A DNA stretch of 64,000 nucleotides from Alsobacter ponti (GCF_024294805.1 NZ_JANCLU010000002.1:124001-188000); one strand, 5' to 3'. Shown: positions 36,664 through 46,352, counted from the first letter of the stretch. The notes: generated by a model from the letters alone, not told the origin. Numbers and translations: made by a program.

Positions 36664-38091
36664 TCAGTCGTACTGGCTGAAGAACGCGTCGTCGTTGGGG
36701 AAGACCGGGCCCGGCGCATGCCGGCCGAGATAGGCCTTGAACGACGCCTGGAAAAACGAGGACGGCGCCATCTCACCCGCCAGGACATTCACCCGCTTCT
36801 GAAGGTCGGCCACGATCGCGGGCTGCTCGGCGGCAAGGTTCTTCGCCTCGCCCGGGTCCTGGGCGATGTTGAACAGCTCCACCTTGGACGGAAGCGTGGT
36901 CCGCCACACGAGCTTCCAGTCGCCCTTGCGGACGGACGCGCGGAACATCTCGACGTTGTAGACGATCTCGTCGCGCGGCGAGGACGCGCCCTCGCTGATC
37001 GTGCGCCAGACGTCGCTGCCGTCGAGGGGCTTGACGCCCTTGAGGCTCGCGCCGGCGCGGCCGGCCAGCGTGGGCAGCATGTCGACCACGTGGATGGGCT
37101 CGGCGACTTTCCGCGGCTTGATCCGACCCGGCCAGTTGGCCAGCGCCACCGCGCGCGTGCCGCCTTCGTAGAGCGAGCCCTTGCCGTCGCGGAACGGCCC
37201 GTTGCTGGCCGGCGGCGCGCCTTTCGTCGCGATCTGCCCCGCGAACATCGCGGATTTCACGCCGCCATTGTCGCTGTGGAACACGACCAGCGTGTCGTCG
37301 CGCATGCCCTTGCGCTTGAGCGCGTCGAGCACCGCCGCGATCTGGTCGTCCATGGCGCTGACCATCGCCGCGTAGGTCCGGCGGTTGGGGTCGGAAATGG
37401 TCTTGTAGCGGTCCAGATAGGCCTGCGGCGCCTGGAGCGGCGTGTGGGGCGCGGTGAACGCGAGGTACATGAACATCGGGCGCTTGGGGTCGTGTCCCTC
37501 GATGTAGCGCACGGCGTCCTTGCCCAGCAGCTCGGTCACGTAGCCCGGCTCCTTCAGCAGCTTGTCGTTGCGATACCAGTCCGTCACCCCGTGGACCTGA
37601 TGGGTGAAGTAGTCGATTTCGCCGATCAGCGCGCCGTACTGGTAGTCGAAGCCGCGCTGGCGCGGCCAGAGCGCGCGGTCGGCATGGCCGAGGTGCCACT
37701 TGCCGATGATGGCCGTGTCGTAGCCCGCTTCCTTGAGCACCTGCGGCAGCAGCTTCTCGTCCAGCGGAATGCCGAACGTCTGCTCGGGCAGGATGACGAA
37801 GCTCTGGAGCCCGTATCGCATCGGGTAGCGGCCGGTCATCAGCGCGGCGCGCGTCGGGGTGCACATGGGCTGGACGTAGAACTGGTCGAGCGTCGCGCCG
37901 CCTTGGGCGAGCTCGTCGAGCGTCGGCGTCTTGATCTCGGCCCCGTGGAAGCCGACATCGGCCCAGCCGAGATCGTCCGCCACGATGTAGAGGATATGCG
38001 GCCGGGCGGCGTTCTGCTGGGCCATGGCCGGCCGGATCGCGAACAGGCAGGCGAGAGCGATCGCCGTTACGAGGGAGAAGGGTCGGATCAC
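36664..38091 (-). CDS. Secreted arylsulfatase
   Basis: Hydrolyses a sulfate ester in the periplasm. Residues 1-24 form a Sec signal (ends PAMAQ). The 475-residue product has the metal aspartates D39-D40 (YIVADDLGW), and C-T-P-T-R at 77-81 (VQPMCTPTRAALMTGRYP), the C-x-P-x-R signature in which Cys77 is converted to formylglycine, then KWHLGH and HSDNGG. The overall pattern is closest to arylsulfatase B/N-acetylgalactosamine-4-sulfatase-type enzymes. No formylglycine-generating enzyme or sulfate transporter is encoded in the window, so maturation must rely on a gene elsewhere. The gene stands alone. Confidence 0.93.
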   Translation of the reverse strand: MIRPFSLVTAIALACLFAIRPAMAQQNAARPHILYIVADDLGWADVGFHGAEIKTPTLDELAQGGATLDQFYVQPMCTPTRAALMTGRYPMRYGLQSFVILPEQTFGIPLDEKLLPQVLKEAGYDTAIIGKWHLGHADRALWPRQRGFDYQYGALIGEIDYFTHQVHGVTDWYRNDKLLKEPGYVTELLGKDAVRYIEGHDPKRPMFMYLAFTAPHTPLQAPQAYLDRYKTISDPNRRTYAAMVSAMDDQIAAVLDALKRKGMRDDTLVVFHSDNGGVKSAMFAGQIATKGAPPASNGPFRDGKGSLYEGGTRAVALANWPGRIKPRKVAEPIHVVDMLPTLAGRAGASLKGVKPLDGSDVWRTISEGASSPRDEIVYNVEMFRASVRKGDWKLVWRTTLPSKVELFNIAQDPGEAKNLAAEQPAIVADLQKRVNVLAGEMAPSSFFQASFKAYLGRHAPGPVFPNDDAFFSQYD

Positions 38092-38235
38092 GGAGCCCTC
38101 GGAAATTGATGCGGGGTTGCAGGCTTAACCTCGGCAATCTATCCGCGCTTGCCATTTCGCGCCAAACGACTTGTAGCGGGCGACGGACCCTTTCGAGGAC
38201 GGGATCGCGCGACGGGCCCCCGCCGCGCGTCCGGC

Positions 38236-39243
38236 CTACAGCCACGCCTTGATCCGGCTGGTGACGGCGGCGGCGGAGATGCCGTAGCGGTCGTGCAGCG
38301 TCGGCAGCGCGCCGGCGTGCAGGAACTCGTCCGGCAGGCCGATGTGGCGGAACCTCGGATGCACGCCGGCCTGCAAAAGCACCGAAGCCACGGCCTCGCC
38401 CAACCCGCCGACCACGGTGTGGTTCTCCGCCACCACGACGAGGCGGCCGCCCTTGGCCGCTTCGGCCAGGATGGTGCGCGTGTCGAGCGGCTTGATGGTG
38501 GGGACGTGGAGGACGGCGGCGTCGACCCGGTCGCCGGCGAGCAGCTTCGCGGCCTCGAGGGCGCGCATGGTCATCAGGCCGGAGGAGACGATGAGCACGT
38601 CGCGGCCGTCGCGGATCGTCTTGGCCTTGCCGAGTTCGAACGTGTAGCCGTACTCGTCGAGCACGAGCGGCACTTGCCCGCGCAGCAGGCGCATGTAGAC
38701 GGGGCCCTTGTGGTCGGCGATGGCGGGAACCACCTGCTCGATCTCGTGCGCGTCGCACGGGTCGATGACCGTCATGTTCGGAATGGCCCGCATCAGCGCC
38801 AGGTCTTCCGCGGCCTGGTGGCTCGGCCCGTAGCCGGAGGTGAGGCCGGGCAGGGCGCAGGCGATCTTCACGTTGCGGTTCTCTTCCGCGATGGTCTGGT
38901 GGATGAAGTCGTAGGCCCGGCGCGAGGCGAAGACGGCATAGGTCGTGGCGAACGGCGTAAAGCCTTCTGCCGCGAGGCCCGACGCCGCGCCGAACAGCAG
39001 TTGCTCCGCCATGCCGACCTGGTAGGTGCGGTCCGGGAAGGCGTCCCGGAAGATGTGCAGGTCGGTGTACTTGCCGAGATCGGCGGTCATGCCGACGATG
39101 TCCGGCCGCGTCCTCGCCGCCTCGACCAGGGCGTGACCGAAGGGGGCGGACCGGGTCTTCTGCCCCTCCGCCGCGATCGAGGCGATCATGGCCGAGGTGG
39201 TCAGGCGCGGCTTGCCGGGGGGAGGGGTGGGGGTGGACGTCAT
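38236..39243 (-). CDS. Transketolase, C-terminal subunit (split type)
   Basis: The 335-residue product contains the pyrimidine-binding domain (DIVGMTADLGKYTDLHIFRDAFPDR, VGMAEQLLFGAASGLAAEG) and the transketolase C-terminal domain (DGRDVLIVSSGLMTMRALEAAKLL). With the N-subunit it makes a ThDP enzyme that transfers a two-carbon ketol unit. The ATG at 39243 overlaps the N-subunit stop as ATGA, ensuring coupled synthesis. It is the last gene of a four-gene operon. Split transketolases mostly occur in specialised sugar or polyol catabolism rather than the central pathway. Confidence 0.92.
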   Translation of the reverse strand: MTSTPTPPPGKPRLTTSAMIASIAAEGQKTRSAPFGHALVEAARTRPDIVGMTADLGKYTDLHIFRDAFPDRTYQVGMAEQLLFGAASGLAAEGFTPFATTYAVFASRRAYDFIHQTIAEENRNVKIACALPGLTSGYGPSHQAAEDLALMRAIPNMTVIDPCDAHEIEQVVPAIADHKGPVYMRLLRGQVPLVLDEYGYTFELGKAKTIRDGRDVLIVSSGLMTMRALEAAKLLAGDRVDAAVLHVPTIKPLDTRTILAEAAKGGRLVVVAENHTVVGGLGEAVASVLLQAGVHPRFRHIGLPDEFLHAGALPTLHDRYGISAAAVTSRIKAWL

Positions 39244-40091
39244 GCGGGCCTCCCGGCGTCCAGAGCCTGAAGGGCGAGCGCCCATTCGTGCGGGTCGACC
39301 CGGATGAAGTGGTTCTTCTCGCGCGCCTCCAGGAAGGGCACGCCCTTGCCCATCAGCGTGTCGGCGACGATCATCTTCGGGCGCGGCTGCGGGTCCGCCT
39401 TGGCGGCGTCGAAGGCGGCGACCACGGCGTCGACGTCGTTGCCGTCGATGCGCTGGACGTGCCAGCCGAAGGCGCGGACCTTGTCGGCCAGCGGCTCGAA
39501 GGCCATGACCTGCGACGAAGGCCCGTCCGCCTGCTGGTTGTTGACGTCGACGATGGCGACGATGTTGTCGAGCTTGTAGTGCGCCGCCGACATCATGGCC
39601 TCCCACTTCGAGCCTTCGTCGAGCTCGCCGTCGGAGAACAACACGTAGACCCGAGCGGTCGAGTTCTTGCGCTTCAGCCCCAGCGCCATGCCCACCGCGA
39701 TGGACAGCCCGAGCCCGAGCGAGCCGCCGGACATCTCCATCCCCGGCGTGTACTGCGCCATGCCGGACATCGGCAGGCGGCTGTCGTCGAAGCCGTAGGT
39801 CTCGATCTCGGATTCGGGGATGATCCCGGCCTCGATCAGCGCCGCGTAGAGCGCGATGGCGTAGTGGCCGTTCGAGAGCAGGAAACGGTCCCGGCCCTCC
39901 CAGCTGGGGTCGTCGGGACGGTACGTCATGGCGTGGAAATACGCCGTCGCCAGCACGTCGGCGATGTCGAGCGCCTGGGCGATGTAGCCCTGGCCCTGGA
40001 CCTCGCCCATGCGCACCGCGTGGCGGCGGATGCGGTAGGCGCGCTCGGCGATGCTGGGCGCGTTCGCGCCGCGCGGCGGTGCCGTCGTCAT
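39240..40091 (-). CDS. Transketolase, N-terminal subunit (split type)
   Basis: The 283-residue diphosphate-binding subunit has FLLSNGHYAIALYAAL, MSGGSLGLGLSIAVGMAL and the ThDP motif FSDGELDEGSKWEAMM...IVAIVDVNNQQ (SDGE in place of the common GDGE). ATG at 40091 follows AGGAGCC. It is translationally coupled to the C-subunit and follows the SDR gene by 16 bp. Confidence 0.92.
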   Translation of the reverse strand: MTTAPPRGANAPSIAERAYRIRRHAVRMGEVQGQGYIAQALDIADVLATAYFHAMTYRPDDPSWEGRDRFLLSNGHYAIALYAALIEAGIIPESEIETYGFDDSRLPMSGMAQYTPGMEMSGGSLGLGLSIAVGMALGLKRKNSTARVYVLFSDGELDEGSKWEAMMSAAHYKLDNIVAIVDVNNQQADGPSSQVMAFEPLADKVRAFGWHVQRIDGNDVDAVVAAFDAAKADPQPRPKMIVADTLMGKGVPFLEAREKNHFIRVDPHEWALALQALDAGRPA

Positions 40092-40107
40092 GGGTGGCTC
40101 CTGCGGG

Positions 40108-40857
40108 TCAATGAATGAGCATGCCGCCGTTCACGTCGATGACGGCGCCGGTGACGTAGGCGGACAGATCCGAGGCGAGGAACAGGTAGATATTGGCGAC
40201 GTCGCGCGCCTCGCCCAGCCGGCTCAGCGGGATGCCCTTGACGATCTCGGCCTTCATTTCGGGCGTCAGCTTGTCGCCGGTGATGTCGGTCTGGATGAGG
40301 CCGGGGGTGACGCTGTTCACCCGGATGCCGTCGGGCCCGAGTTCGCGCGCCATCGCCTTGGCGAGGCCGAGCACTCCCGCTTTCGCCGCCGAGTAGTGGG
40401 GCCCGCCGAAGATGCCGCCGCCGCGCTGCGCCGAGACGGACGACATGCAGGCGATCGAGCCCTGCTTGCGCGACCGCATATGGGGGATGAACGCCTGGCT
40501 GAGATAGAGCACGCCCGTCATGTTGACGTCGACGACGAACTCCCAGTCCTCGGGCCGCACGTCCATGACCTTCAGGGGCTGGGTGACGCCGGCGTTGTTG
40601 ACGAGGACATCGACCTTGCCGAACGCCGTGAGGACCTGCTCGGCGGCGTGGCGGCAACTCGCCGCGTCGGCGACGTCGCAGCGCAGGCCGAGATGGCCCG
40701 GCCCGAGCTCGGCGGCGGCCCGCGCCGCGCCGTCCGCGTCGAGGTCGAGAATGGCGACGCGCGCCCCGTGCTCGGCGAAGAGCCGCGCGGTGGCGCGGCC
40801 GATGCCCCTCTCGCTCGCGGCGCCGGATATCACGGCGGTCTTGTCCCTGAGCAGCAT
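40108..40857 (-). CDS. Short-chain dehydrogenase/reductase
   Basis: The 249-residue NAD(P)-dependent oxidoreductase has the cofactor motif in VISGAASERGIGRATARLF (unusual insertion S-E-R before GIG), DLDADG at the end of the second strand, NNAG (VLVNNAGVT), the catalytic Ser in MSSVSAQRG, and YSAAK (Tyr-x-x-x-Lys). The start at 40857 follows AGGAGGAAACC. An acidic residue after the second strand favours NAD(H). Likely oxidises or reduces a sugar or polyol intermediate for the adjacent transketolase (inference). Confidence 0.92.
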   Translation of the reverse strand: MLLRDKTAVISGAASERGIGRATARLFAEHGARVAILDLDADGAARAAAELGPGHLGLRCDVADAASCRHAAEQVLTAFGKVDVLVNNAGVTQPLKVMDVRPEDWEFVVDVNMTGVLYLSQAFIPHMRSRKQGSIACMSSVSAQRGGGIFGGPHYSAAKAGVLGLAKAMARELGPDGIRVNSVTPGLIQTDITGDKLTPEMKAEIVKGIPLSRLGEARDVANIYLFLASDLSAYVTGAVIDVNGGMLIH

Positions 40858-40962
40858 GGTTTCCTCCTGGCATGTCCCGTTCGGGATCGTGGGAAACAGG
40901 TAGCATCGCGCCGCGCGCGCCGACACCCCGCCGGGGGAGGTGAGGGGCGGCGCGGGCGACGA

Positions 40963-41895
40963 TCAGAAGCCCACGTTGTCGCCCCCCTTGGTCCCGAGCA
41001 TCCGCCGCGCGTCGTCCGGCGTGGCGATGTCGAGCGAGAGCTCCTCGAGAATGCGCCGGATCTTGGCCACCTGGTCGGCGTTCGAGGGCGCCAGCTGGCC
41101 CCGGCCCAGATAGAGATTGTCCTCCAGCCCGACGCGGACATTGCCGCCGAGGATCGCGCCCATGGTCACGAACGGGAACTGGTGGCGTCCGGCGGCGAGA
41201 ATGGAGAGATAATAGTCCTGCCCGAAAAGCCGGTCCGCGGTGGCCTTCATGTGCATGAGATTTTCGGGTTCCGGACCGATGCCACCGAGGATCCCGAAAA
41301 TGGCCTGCACGAAGAAGGGCGGCTTGACCAGGCCGCGCTCGGCGAAGTGGGCCAGGTTGTAGAGATGGCCGACGTCGTAGCACTCGAACTCGAAGCGGGT
41401 GCCCAGATCGCCGAGTTCCGTCATCCCCCGCTCGATCTGGCTGAACGTATTGGAGAGGATGAAGTCCTTCGTCATCTCCAGATAGGGCTTCTCCCAGTCG
41501 TGCCTGAACGACGGCACCCGCGCGCCCGCGCCGGAGATGTTGAAGTTGAACGAGCCCATGTTCATCGAGGCGATCTCGGGACGGGCCCATTTCGCCGCCG
41601 CCAGCCGCTCGTCCAGGGTCATCCCGAGTCCGCCGCCGGTCGTGATGTTCACGATGCCGTCGCAGCCCTGCTTGATGATGGGCAGGAAGAGCTTGTAGAC
41701 GTCCGGGCTCTGCGTCGGCCTGCCGGTCTGCGGGTCGCGCGCGTGCAGGTGCAGGATCGCGGCGCCGGCCTTCGCGGCGGCGATGGCGTCGTCGGCGATC
41801 TGCTGCGGCGTCACCGGCAAATGCGGCGACATGCTGGGCGTGTGAATCGACCCGGTGACCGCACAGCTGATGATGACTTTCTCGGCGCGCTTCAT
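40963..41895 (-). CDS. Beta-keto acid cleavage enzyme (BKACE/Kce family)
   Basis: BKACE enzymes condense a beta-keto acid with acetyl-CoA, giving acetoacetate and a new acyl-CoA. The 310-residue product has the zinc histidines H49 and H51 in ILHLHARDPQTGRP, NITTGGG, MNMGSFNF, FECYDVGHLYN, and VGLEDNLYLGRGQLAPSNADQV near the C-terminus with the catalytic Glu/Arg region. Which beta-keto acid is used is set by pocket residues I cannot evaluate by eye. It appears to be the first gene of the operon with the SDR and split transketolase (105-bp gap to the SDR). Confidence 0.92.
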   Translation of the reverse strand: MKRAEKVIISCAVTGSIHTPSMSPHLPVTPQQIADDAIAAAKAGAAILHLHARDPQTGRPTQSPDVYKLFLPIIKQGCDGIVNITTGGGLGMTLDERLAAAKWARPEIASMNMGSFNFNISGAGARVPSFRHDWEKPYLEMTKDFILSNTFSQIERGMTELGDLGTRFEFECYDVGHLYNLAHFAERGLVKPPFFVQAIFGILGGIGPEPENLMHMKATADRLFGQDYYLSILAAGRHQFPFVTMGAILGGNVRVGLEDNLYLGRGQLAPSNADQVAKIRRILEELSLDIATPDDARRMLGTKGGDNVGF

Positions 41896-42026
41896 GGGCT
41901 TGTTCCTCGTGCAAGGCGGTGCGCAAGCGTGCCCCGATCCGGACGCCCGCGTCGAGCGAATCTTGCCGGCCGACGCTCTCGGCGCGAGGGAGTCCCCCGG
42001 AGAGCAAAGTTCAGCTATGTTCCTGC

Positions 42027-42419
42027 ATGCTCCCCCGCATCCGGGCTTTCGTTGTCACGGCGATCCTGGCGTCCGCGTTCACGGCGCCGGCCTGGGGCTG
42101 TGACCTGCCCACCGCGGAGCGGAAGGTCGTCCGCGGCGAGGAGCTGCGGGACTATTTCTATCTCTGGATCGAATTGCGCGCCTACCACGAGGCCGCGGCG
42201 GAGTGGGTGCGGATCGGGGAGGACCTGGACGAAGCGTCGCTGCTTCTGGAGGGATGTCCCGCGTCCGCGCTTCTGGTGGACACGGCGCATCGCATCGCGG
42301 TGATGAGGGCCTGGAGCCACCGCGCGGAGGCGGCCAGGATGGATCGCTTCCACCACGGGCGCATCGTTCATCCCGGGGCTCCGCTGGCCGGCCCGGCGAA
42401 CGCCACGGCACGGAAGTAG
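42027..42419 (+). CDS. Small secreted protein, unknown function
   Basis: Starting from the ATG at 42027, the product (130 aa) has a Sec signal (MLPRIRAFVVTAILASAFTA, cleavage near PAWG/C) and a mature part CDLPTAERKVVRGEELRDYFYLWIELRAYHEAAAEWVRI that looks alpha-helical and charged. Two cysteines, one near the mature N-terminus and one in LEGCPAS, could pair. It is not recognised. Longer starts in the frame add residues that look non-coding. It is divergent from the BKACE gene. Confidence 0.5.
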   Translation: MLPRIRAFVVTAILASAFTAPAWGCDLPTAERKVVRGEELRDYFYLWIELRAYHEAAAEWVRIGEDLDEASLLLEGCPASALLVDTAHRIAVMRAWSHRAEAARMDRFHHGRIVHPGAPLAGPANATARK

Positions 42420-42538
42420 CGCCGGGCTCCGGCGCGCCACGCGGAAATGCGCCGGATCGTTGACGTGGACCAAATACACGGCCCGCCGGCCGTTCATAAT
42501 GAAGACTGGGTCCACTCTCTCCGGGAAAGGGGAAGCTC

Positions 42539-42946
42539 ATGGCGGGTCGAGCTTTACTCGCAAAGGTCGCCGGCGCCTTCGCGGTGGTTTTCGGGCTGCT
42601 GACCATCGCCTCCGGCGGACGCGTGCTGTTCGGCGGTCCCGAGGCGCTCGCGGACGCGGGCAAGGTCGTGCCGTTCGTGCTCTGGTTCAACTTCCTCGCC
42701 GGCTTCGCCTATATCGTGGCGGGAGGCGGTCTGCTGGCCGGGCGGCGTTGGGTTCTCGCGCTCTCGGCCGGCATTTTGGTCCTGACCTTGGCGGTGTTCG
42801 GAGCGTTCGCAGTCCATGCCCTCGGCGGCGGCGACTTCGAAACGCGCACGGTGCTCGCCATGACCTTCCGGACCGTGGCCTGGCTGGCCATCACCCTCGT
42901 CGCGGCGACCCGCCTTTTGCACCCTGCGGCAAAGGCCGCGGCCTGA
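42539..42946 (+). CDS. Small four-helix membrane protein
   Basis: The 135-residue product has four probable membrane helices (about 8-28, 43-66, 72-94, 108-126) and little else. ATG at 42539 follows GGGAAAGGGGA. The layout resembles DoxX-like or DUF-type small membrane proteins but no family motif is clear. It is convergent with modC, ending 3 bp from it. Confidence 0.65.
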   Translation: MAGRALLAKVAGAFAVVFGLLTIASGGRVLFGGPEALADAGKVVPFVLWFNFLAGFAYIVAGGGLLAGRRWVLALSAGILVLTLAVFGAFAVHALGGGDFETRTVLAMTFRTVAWLAITLVAATRLLHPAAKAAA

Positions 42947-42949
42947 GTT

Positions 42950-44059
42950 TCACTCGAAGCGCGTCGGCGCGAGCGCCACGCTCTTGACCTGCGCGAACAC
43001 TTGCTGACCCGTCGCGAGGGCGAGCAGGTCCCAGGAGCGTCGCGTAACGCGCGCGAGCAGGCGGTCGCCCTCGCCATCCTCGCCGAGGCCCAGCAGGACC
43101 ACGAGTTCCTGCCTGTTCAGCGGCCTCGCCTCGACGATGCGCGACGGCAGCACGTTGCTGATCGTGCTCGCATCGGGCCGGCGCAGCGCCAGGCTCACAT
43201 CGGCGGCATGCACGGTGATGCGCTGCGCCTGACCCGGCGGGGCCGGCGTGGAGGGCACGCTGAACCGCCCGCCCTTCACGTCCAGCCACAACAGGCCGTA
43301 TTGCTCGTCGTAGCCCGCCGTCATCGCCTCGAGGCTCACGGCGGCGTCGCGCCGGGCGACGAGGGGAAGGGCGGGGTCGCTCTGGATCGCGGCCAGCGGC
43401 CCGGAGGCGACGGCGCGTCCCTGCTCCATCAGCACCAGGTGATCGGCCAGCCGCTCCACCTCCGCGAGATCGTGGGTCACGTAGAGGATCGGCAGGGCCA
43501 TGGTGGCGTGCAGCCGCTCCAGAAACGGCAGGATCTCGTCCTTGGCGAGGCGGTCGAGCGCGGACAGCGGCTCGTCCATCAGCAGCAGGGCCGGCTGCGA
43601 CAGGAGGGCGCGGCCGATGGCGACGCGCTGGCGCTCGCCGCCGGAGAGCGCGGCGGGCGAGCGTTCCAGCAGGGCCTGGAGGCCGAGCAGGTCCACGACG
43701 TCGTCGAAGGCGATCGCCGTGGCGGCCCCGGCCTTGCGCGCGCGCTCGAAACCGAACGACAGGTTCCCCCGCACCGTCAGGTGGGGGAACAGGCTCGCCT
43801 CCTGGAACACGTAGCCCACCGGGCGGCGGTGGGGCGGCGTGAAGCGCGGAGCGTCCTGCCAGGCGTGGGGGCCGACGACGATCCGGCCGCGCTCGAACCG
43901 GTGCAGGCCGGCGATGGCGCGCAGAACGGTGGTCTTGCCGCATCCGGACGGGCCGAACAGCGCGGTAACGCCCGAGCCCGGCGCCGAGAAGTCGACGTCG
44001 AAGGCGAATGAGCCGACGCGCCCTTCGAGCCGGCAATGAATCCCGCCTTCGGCGCTCAT
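42950..44059 (-). CDS. modC: Molybdate ABC transporter ATP-binding protein
   Basis: Powers molybdate import through ModB. The 369-residue ATPase has Walker [11 protein letters not shown]-loop [14 protein letters not shown], signature ALSGGERQR, Walker [14 protein letters not shown]-loop YVTHDL and a C-terminal TOBE/Mop-like domain (about 300-365: [24 protein letters not shown]) typical of ModC. The start overlaps the modB stop as ATGA. The frame is open upstream through modB and modA, but those codons are in a frame different from the real genes. Confidence 0.95.
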   Translation of the reverse strand: MSAEGGIHCRLEGRVGSFAFDVDFSAPGSGVTALFGPSGCGKTTVLRAIAGLHRFERGRIVVGPHAWQDAPRFTPPHRRPVGYVFQEASLFPHLTVRGNLSFGFERARKAGAATAIAFDDVVDLLGLQALLERSPAALSGGERQRVAIGRALLSQPALLLMDEPLSALDRLAKDEILPFLERLHATMALPILYVTHDLAEVERLADHLVLMEQGRAVASGPLAAIQSDPALPLVARRDAAVSLEAMTAGYDEQYGLLWLDVKGGRFSVPSTPAPPGQAQRITVHAADVSLALRRPDASTISNVLPSRIVEARPLNRQELVVLLGLGEDGEGDRLLARVTRRSWDLLALATGQQVFAQVKSVALAPTRFE

Positions 44060-44742
44060 GCGCGCGCCCCTCGCGCTTTCCGCTCGATGAGAGTCATGGC
44101 GAGAATGACGGCGAAGGCGAACACCACCATGCCGAAGGAGATCGCGTGCGCCTTCGCCCACTGCAGGGTCTCGACGTAGTCGTAGATGGCGATGGAGATC
44201 ACCTTGGTGCTTCCGGGCAGATTGCCGCCGATCATCAGCACCACGCCGAACTCGCCCACCGTATGCGCGAAGCCCAGCACCGCCGCCGTGAGAAGCCCCG
44301 GCCGGGCGAGGGGCAGGGCGACCGTCCGGAACGTGTCGAGCGGGGAGGCGCGCAGCGTCGCCGCCACTTCGAGCGGGCGTTCGCCGAACGCCTCGAACGC
44401 GTTCCGGATGGGCTGGACCACGAAGGGCATGGAGTAGAACACCGAGCCGATCACGAGCCCGCCGAAGGTGAAGGCGAGCGTCCTCCCGCCCCACAGCGAC
44501 GCAATCCAGCCCCCAGGCCCGTTCGGCCCCAGCGCCAGCAGCAGATAGAAGCCGAGCACGGTGGGCGGCAGCACGAGCGGCATCGCGACGACAGCCGCCA
44601 CGCCCTCCTTCCACCACGCCGTCGAGCGCGCCAGCCACCACGCCAGCGGCGTGCCGAGAAGCAGCAGCAGCAGCGTGGTCAGGCCCGCGAGCTCGATGGT
44701 GAGCAGGACGGGCTGCCAGATTTCCGAGGACAACGACTCCAT
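44056..44742 (-). CDS. modB: Molybdate ABC transporter permease
   Basis: A 228-residue inner-membrane permease with five to six helices, [21 protein letters not shown] at the start, and the conserved ModB stretch [29 protein letters not shown], containing the EAA-type coupling region upstream ([24 protein letters not shown]). It lies 3 bp after the modA stop. Confidence 0.95.
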   Translation of the reverse strand: MESLSSEIWQPVLLTIELAGLTTLLLLLLGTPLAWWLARSTAWWKEGVAAVVAMPLVLPPTVLGFYLLLALGPNGPGGWIASLWGGRTLAFTFGGLVIGSVFYSMPFVVQPIRNAFEAFGERPLEVAATLRASPLDTFRTVALPLARPGLLTAAVLGFAHTVGEFGVVLMIGGNLPGSTKVISIAIYDYVETLQWAKAHAISFGMVVFAFAVILAMTLIERKARGARA

Positions 44743-44745
44743 GCG

Positions 44746-45504
44746 TCAGGGACCCGCGATCTCGTAGCCGTAGCTCTCGATGATCGCGCGGGCTTCCGGA
44801 CCCTTCAGGAAGGCGAGGAAGGCGCGCGCCGCCTCGTTGTCCTTGCCCTTGCCGGTCAGCACCGCGTCCTGCCGGATGGGCGCGTAGAGGGCTTGCGGCA
44901 CGAGCCAGCGCGAGCCGTCCTTGCGGCCGGTCAGCTGCGAGAGTGCGACGAAACCGAGCTCCGCGTTCGCGGTGTCGATGAACTGGAAGGCCTGGGCGAT
45001 GCTGCCGCCCTGGACGATCTTCGGCCGCAGCACCTGTTCGACGCCGAGCGTCTTCATCACCTGGATCGCCGCGGTTCCGTAGGGCGCGGCCGCCGGGTTG
45101 GCGATCGAGAGCCTGGCGAAAGCGCCGTCGCGCAGCGTCGCCTCGCCTTTCACGAGGCCGGGATCCCGGCTCCACAGCACGAGCTTGCCCACCGCGTAGG
45201 TGAACCGGCTCTCCGGGATCGCCAGCCCGTCGGCGACGGCCCTGGCGGGCCGCTCTTCGTCGGCCGAGAGAAACACGTCGAAGGGCGCGTGCTGGGAAAT
45301 CTGGGTCAGGAGCTGGGCGGACGAGCCGAAGCTCAGCACGGCCTCGTGCCCCGTCTTCGCCTTGAACGCCGTCGCGATCTCCTTGGCGGCGTCGGTGAAG
45401 TTGGCGGCGACGGCGATATTCGCTTGAGCGGCGCGCGCCTGAGGGCCGGCGGCGAGGGCCGCGACGGCCGCGATGACGGCTGACAGGTAGGCGAGGGGCT
45501 TCAT
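44746..45504 (-). CDS. modA: Molybdate-binding periplasmic protein
   Basis: The 252-residue binding protein has a Sec signal ([20 protein letters not shown], cleavage after ARA near 25) followed by [21 protein letters not shown], the ModA start with residues that bind the oxyanion (A-N-F and later [16 protein letters not shown]). Length matches ModA. It is the second gene of modEABC, 17 bp after modE. Confidence 0.95.
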   Translation of the reverse strand: MKPLAYLSAVIAAVAALAAGPQARAAQANIAVAANFTDAAKEIATAFKAKTGHEAVLSFGSSAQLLTQISQHAPFDVFLSADEERPARAVADGLAIPESRFTYAVGKLVLWSRDPGLVKGEATLRDGAFARLSIANPAAAPYGTAAIQVMKTLGVEQVLRPKIVQGGSIAQAFQFIDTANAELGFVALSQLTGRKDGSRWLVPQALYAPIRQDAVLTGKGKDNEAARAFLAFLKGPEARAIIESYGYEIAGP

Positions 45505-45521
45505 GGCGTCTCCCTGAGGCG

Positions 45522-46310
45522 TCAGTCGACGGCGAGAATGACGTGGCTGGGGTCGAACAGCGCGTCCACGCGCACCCCGTCGAACAGGGCGAGCGAGCGC
45601 ACCGCGTCGGCCGTCACCGATGCGGTGAGCGTCCGGTCGCCTCCGATGTCGACGACGACGTGCGCGTTGACGTCCTCGGTGTCGAAGCGCCGGACGACTC
45701 CGGGAAGGCGATTGCGCGCGGAGATCCGCATTCCGGCGTCCGGCGCGGCCAGCATGATGAAGTTGGCCTTCACCAGCACGAGGGCGTCGCGGCCCACCAC
45801 GAGGCCGAGTTCCTCGAGGCTGTCGCGCGTGATCAGCGCGTGAACGGTGGTCTCCGGCGCGATCGTCACCGACACCTCGGCGCTGAGTGTGTCGTGATGC
45901 AGCTCGGAGATGGTCCCGCGCAGCACGTTGCGGGCGCTGGTGCGCATCATGAAGCCGCTCGGCGGAGCCGTCGCGTCCATTCCGGCGCCGGTGAATCCCC
46001 CCTGCGCGTGCTTCAGCGCGCGGGCGAGTTCGCCTTCCAGCCGGTTGAAAGCAGCGATGACGGCGTGGCCGGCGGGCGTGAGCCGCGCGCCGCCGCCCGC
46101 CTTGCCGCCGGTCTGGGTGTCGAGCAAGGGCGCGCCGAACAGGTTCGCCATGGCGGCGAGGGCGTCCCACGCGCCCTTGTAGCTCACGCCGGCGAGGCGC
46201 GCCCCTGCGCTGATCGAGCCCTCTCGCGCCACCGCTTCGAGCAGGCGGATGCGCTCGCGCCCCACGGCGGGGCCGTTCCCGTCGCTCAGCGAAACGCTGG
46301 CCCTGAGCAT
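45522..46310 (-). CDS. modE: Molybdate-responsive transcriptional regulator with two Mop domains
   Basis: Represses the molybdate uptake genes when molybdate is plentiful. The 262-residue product has a winged HTH (residues about 15-110: [44 protein letters not shown]) and two tandem Mop domains (about 128-193, [15 protein letters not shown]; and 198-262, [15 protein letters not shown]) which bind molybdate at a dimer interface. It is the first gene of modEABC, so it is autoregulated through the dyad at 46333. The in-frame extension upstream of the ATG at 46310 covers the operator and the divergent mop gene and is not coding. Confidence 0.95.
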   Translation of the reverse strand: MLRASVSLSDGNGPAVGRERIRLLEAVAREGSISAGARLAGVSYKGAWDALAAMANLFGAPLLDTQTGGKAGGGARLTPAGHAVIAAFNRLEGELARALKHAQGGFTGAGMDATAPPSGFMMRTSARNVLRGTISELHHDTLSAEVSVTIAPETTVHALITRDSLEELGLVVGRDALVLVKANFIMLAAPDAGMRISARNRLPGVVRRFDTEDVNAHVVVDIGGDRTLTASVTADAVRSLALFDGVRVDALFDPSHVILAVD

Positions 46311-46332
46311 CGCTTGCTTCCTCTCCGACGCA

Positions 46333-46352
46333 TTGTATAATTTACCATACAA
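46333..46352. promoter_or_regulatory. Candidate ModE operator between modE and mop
   Basis: TTGTAT (46333-46338) and ATACAA (46347-46352) form a perfect dyad around an 8-bp AT-rich core, in the only AT-rich stretch of the locus. A second partial dyad, ATAC-N9-GTAT (46347-46363), overlaps it. The position between divergent modE and mop fits dual control. Confidence 0.6.

Noticed and set aside
38236-40857. Sulfoglycolytic transketolase pathway (split transketolase near a sulfatase)
   Set aside because: No sulfoquinovosidase, isomerase, sulfonate exporter or aldolase is present, and the sulfatase acts on sulfate esters, not sulfonates.
41900-41945. Possible sigma-54 element upstream of the BKACE gene
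   Set aside because: A TTGCA is present but the GG of the -24 element is missing at the required distance.
44060-45175. Upstream extension of the modC frame through modB and modA
   Set aside because: The extension is a different frame of the real modB and modA genes and has no conserved content; modC starts at 44059 with ATGA overlap.
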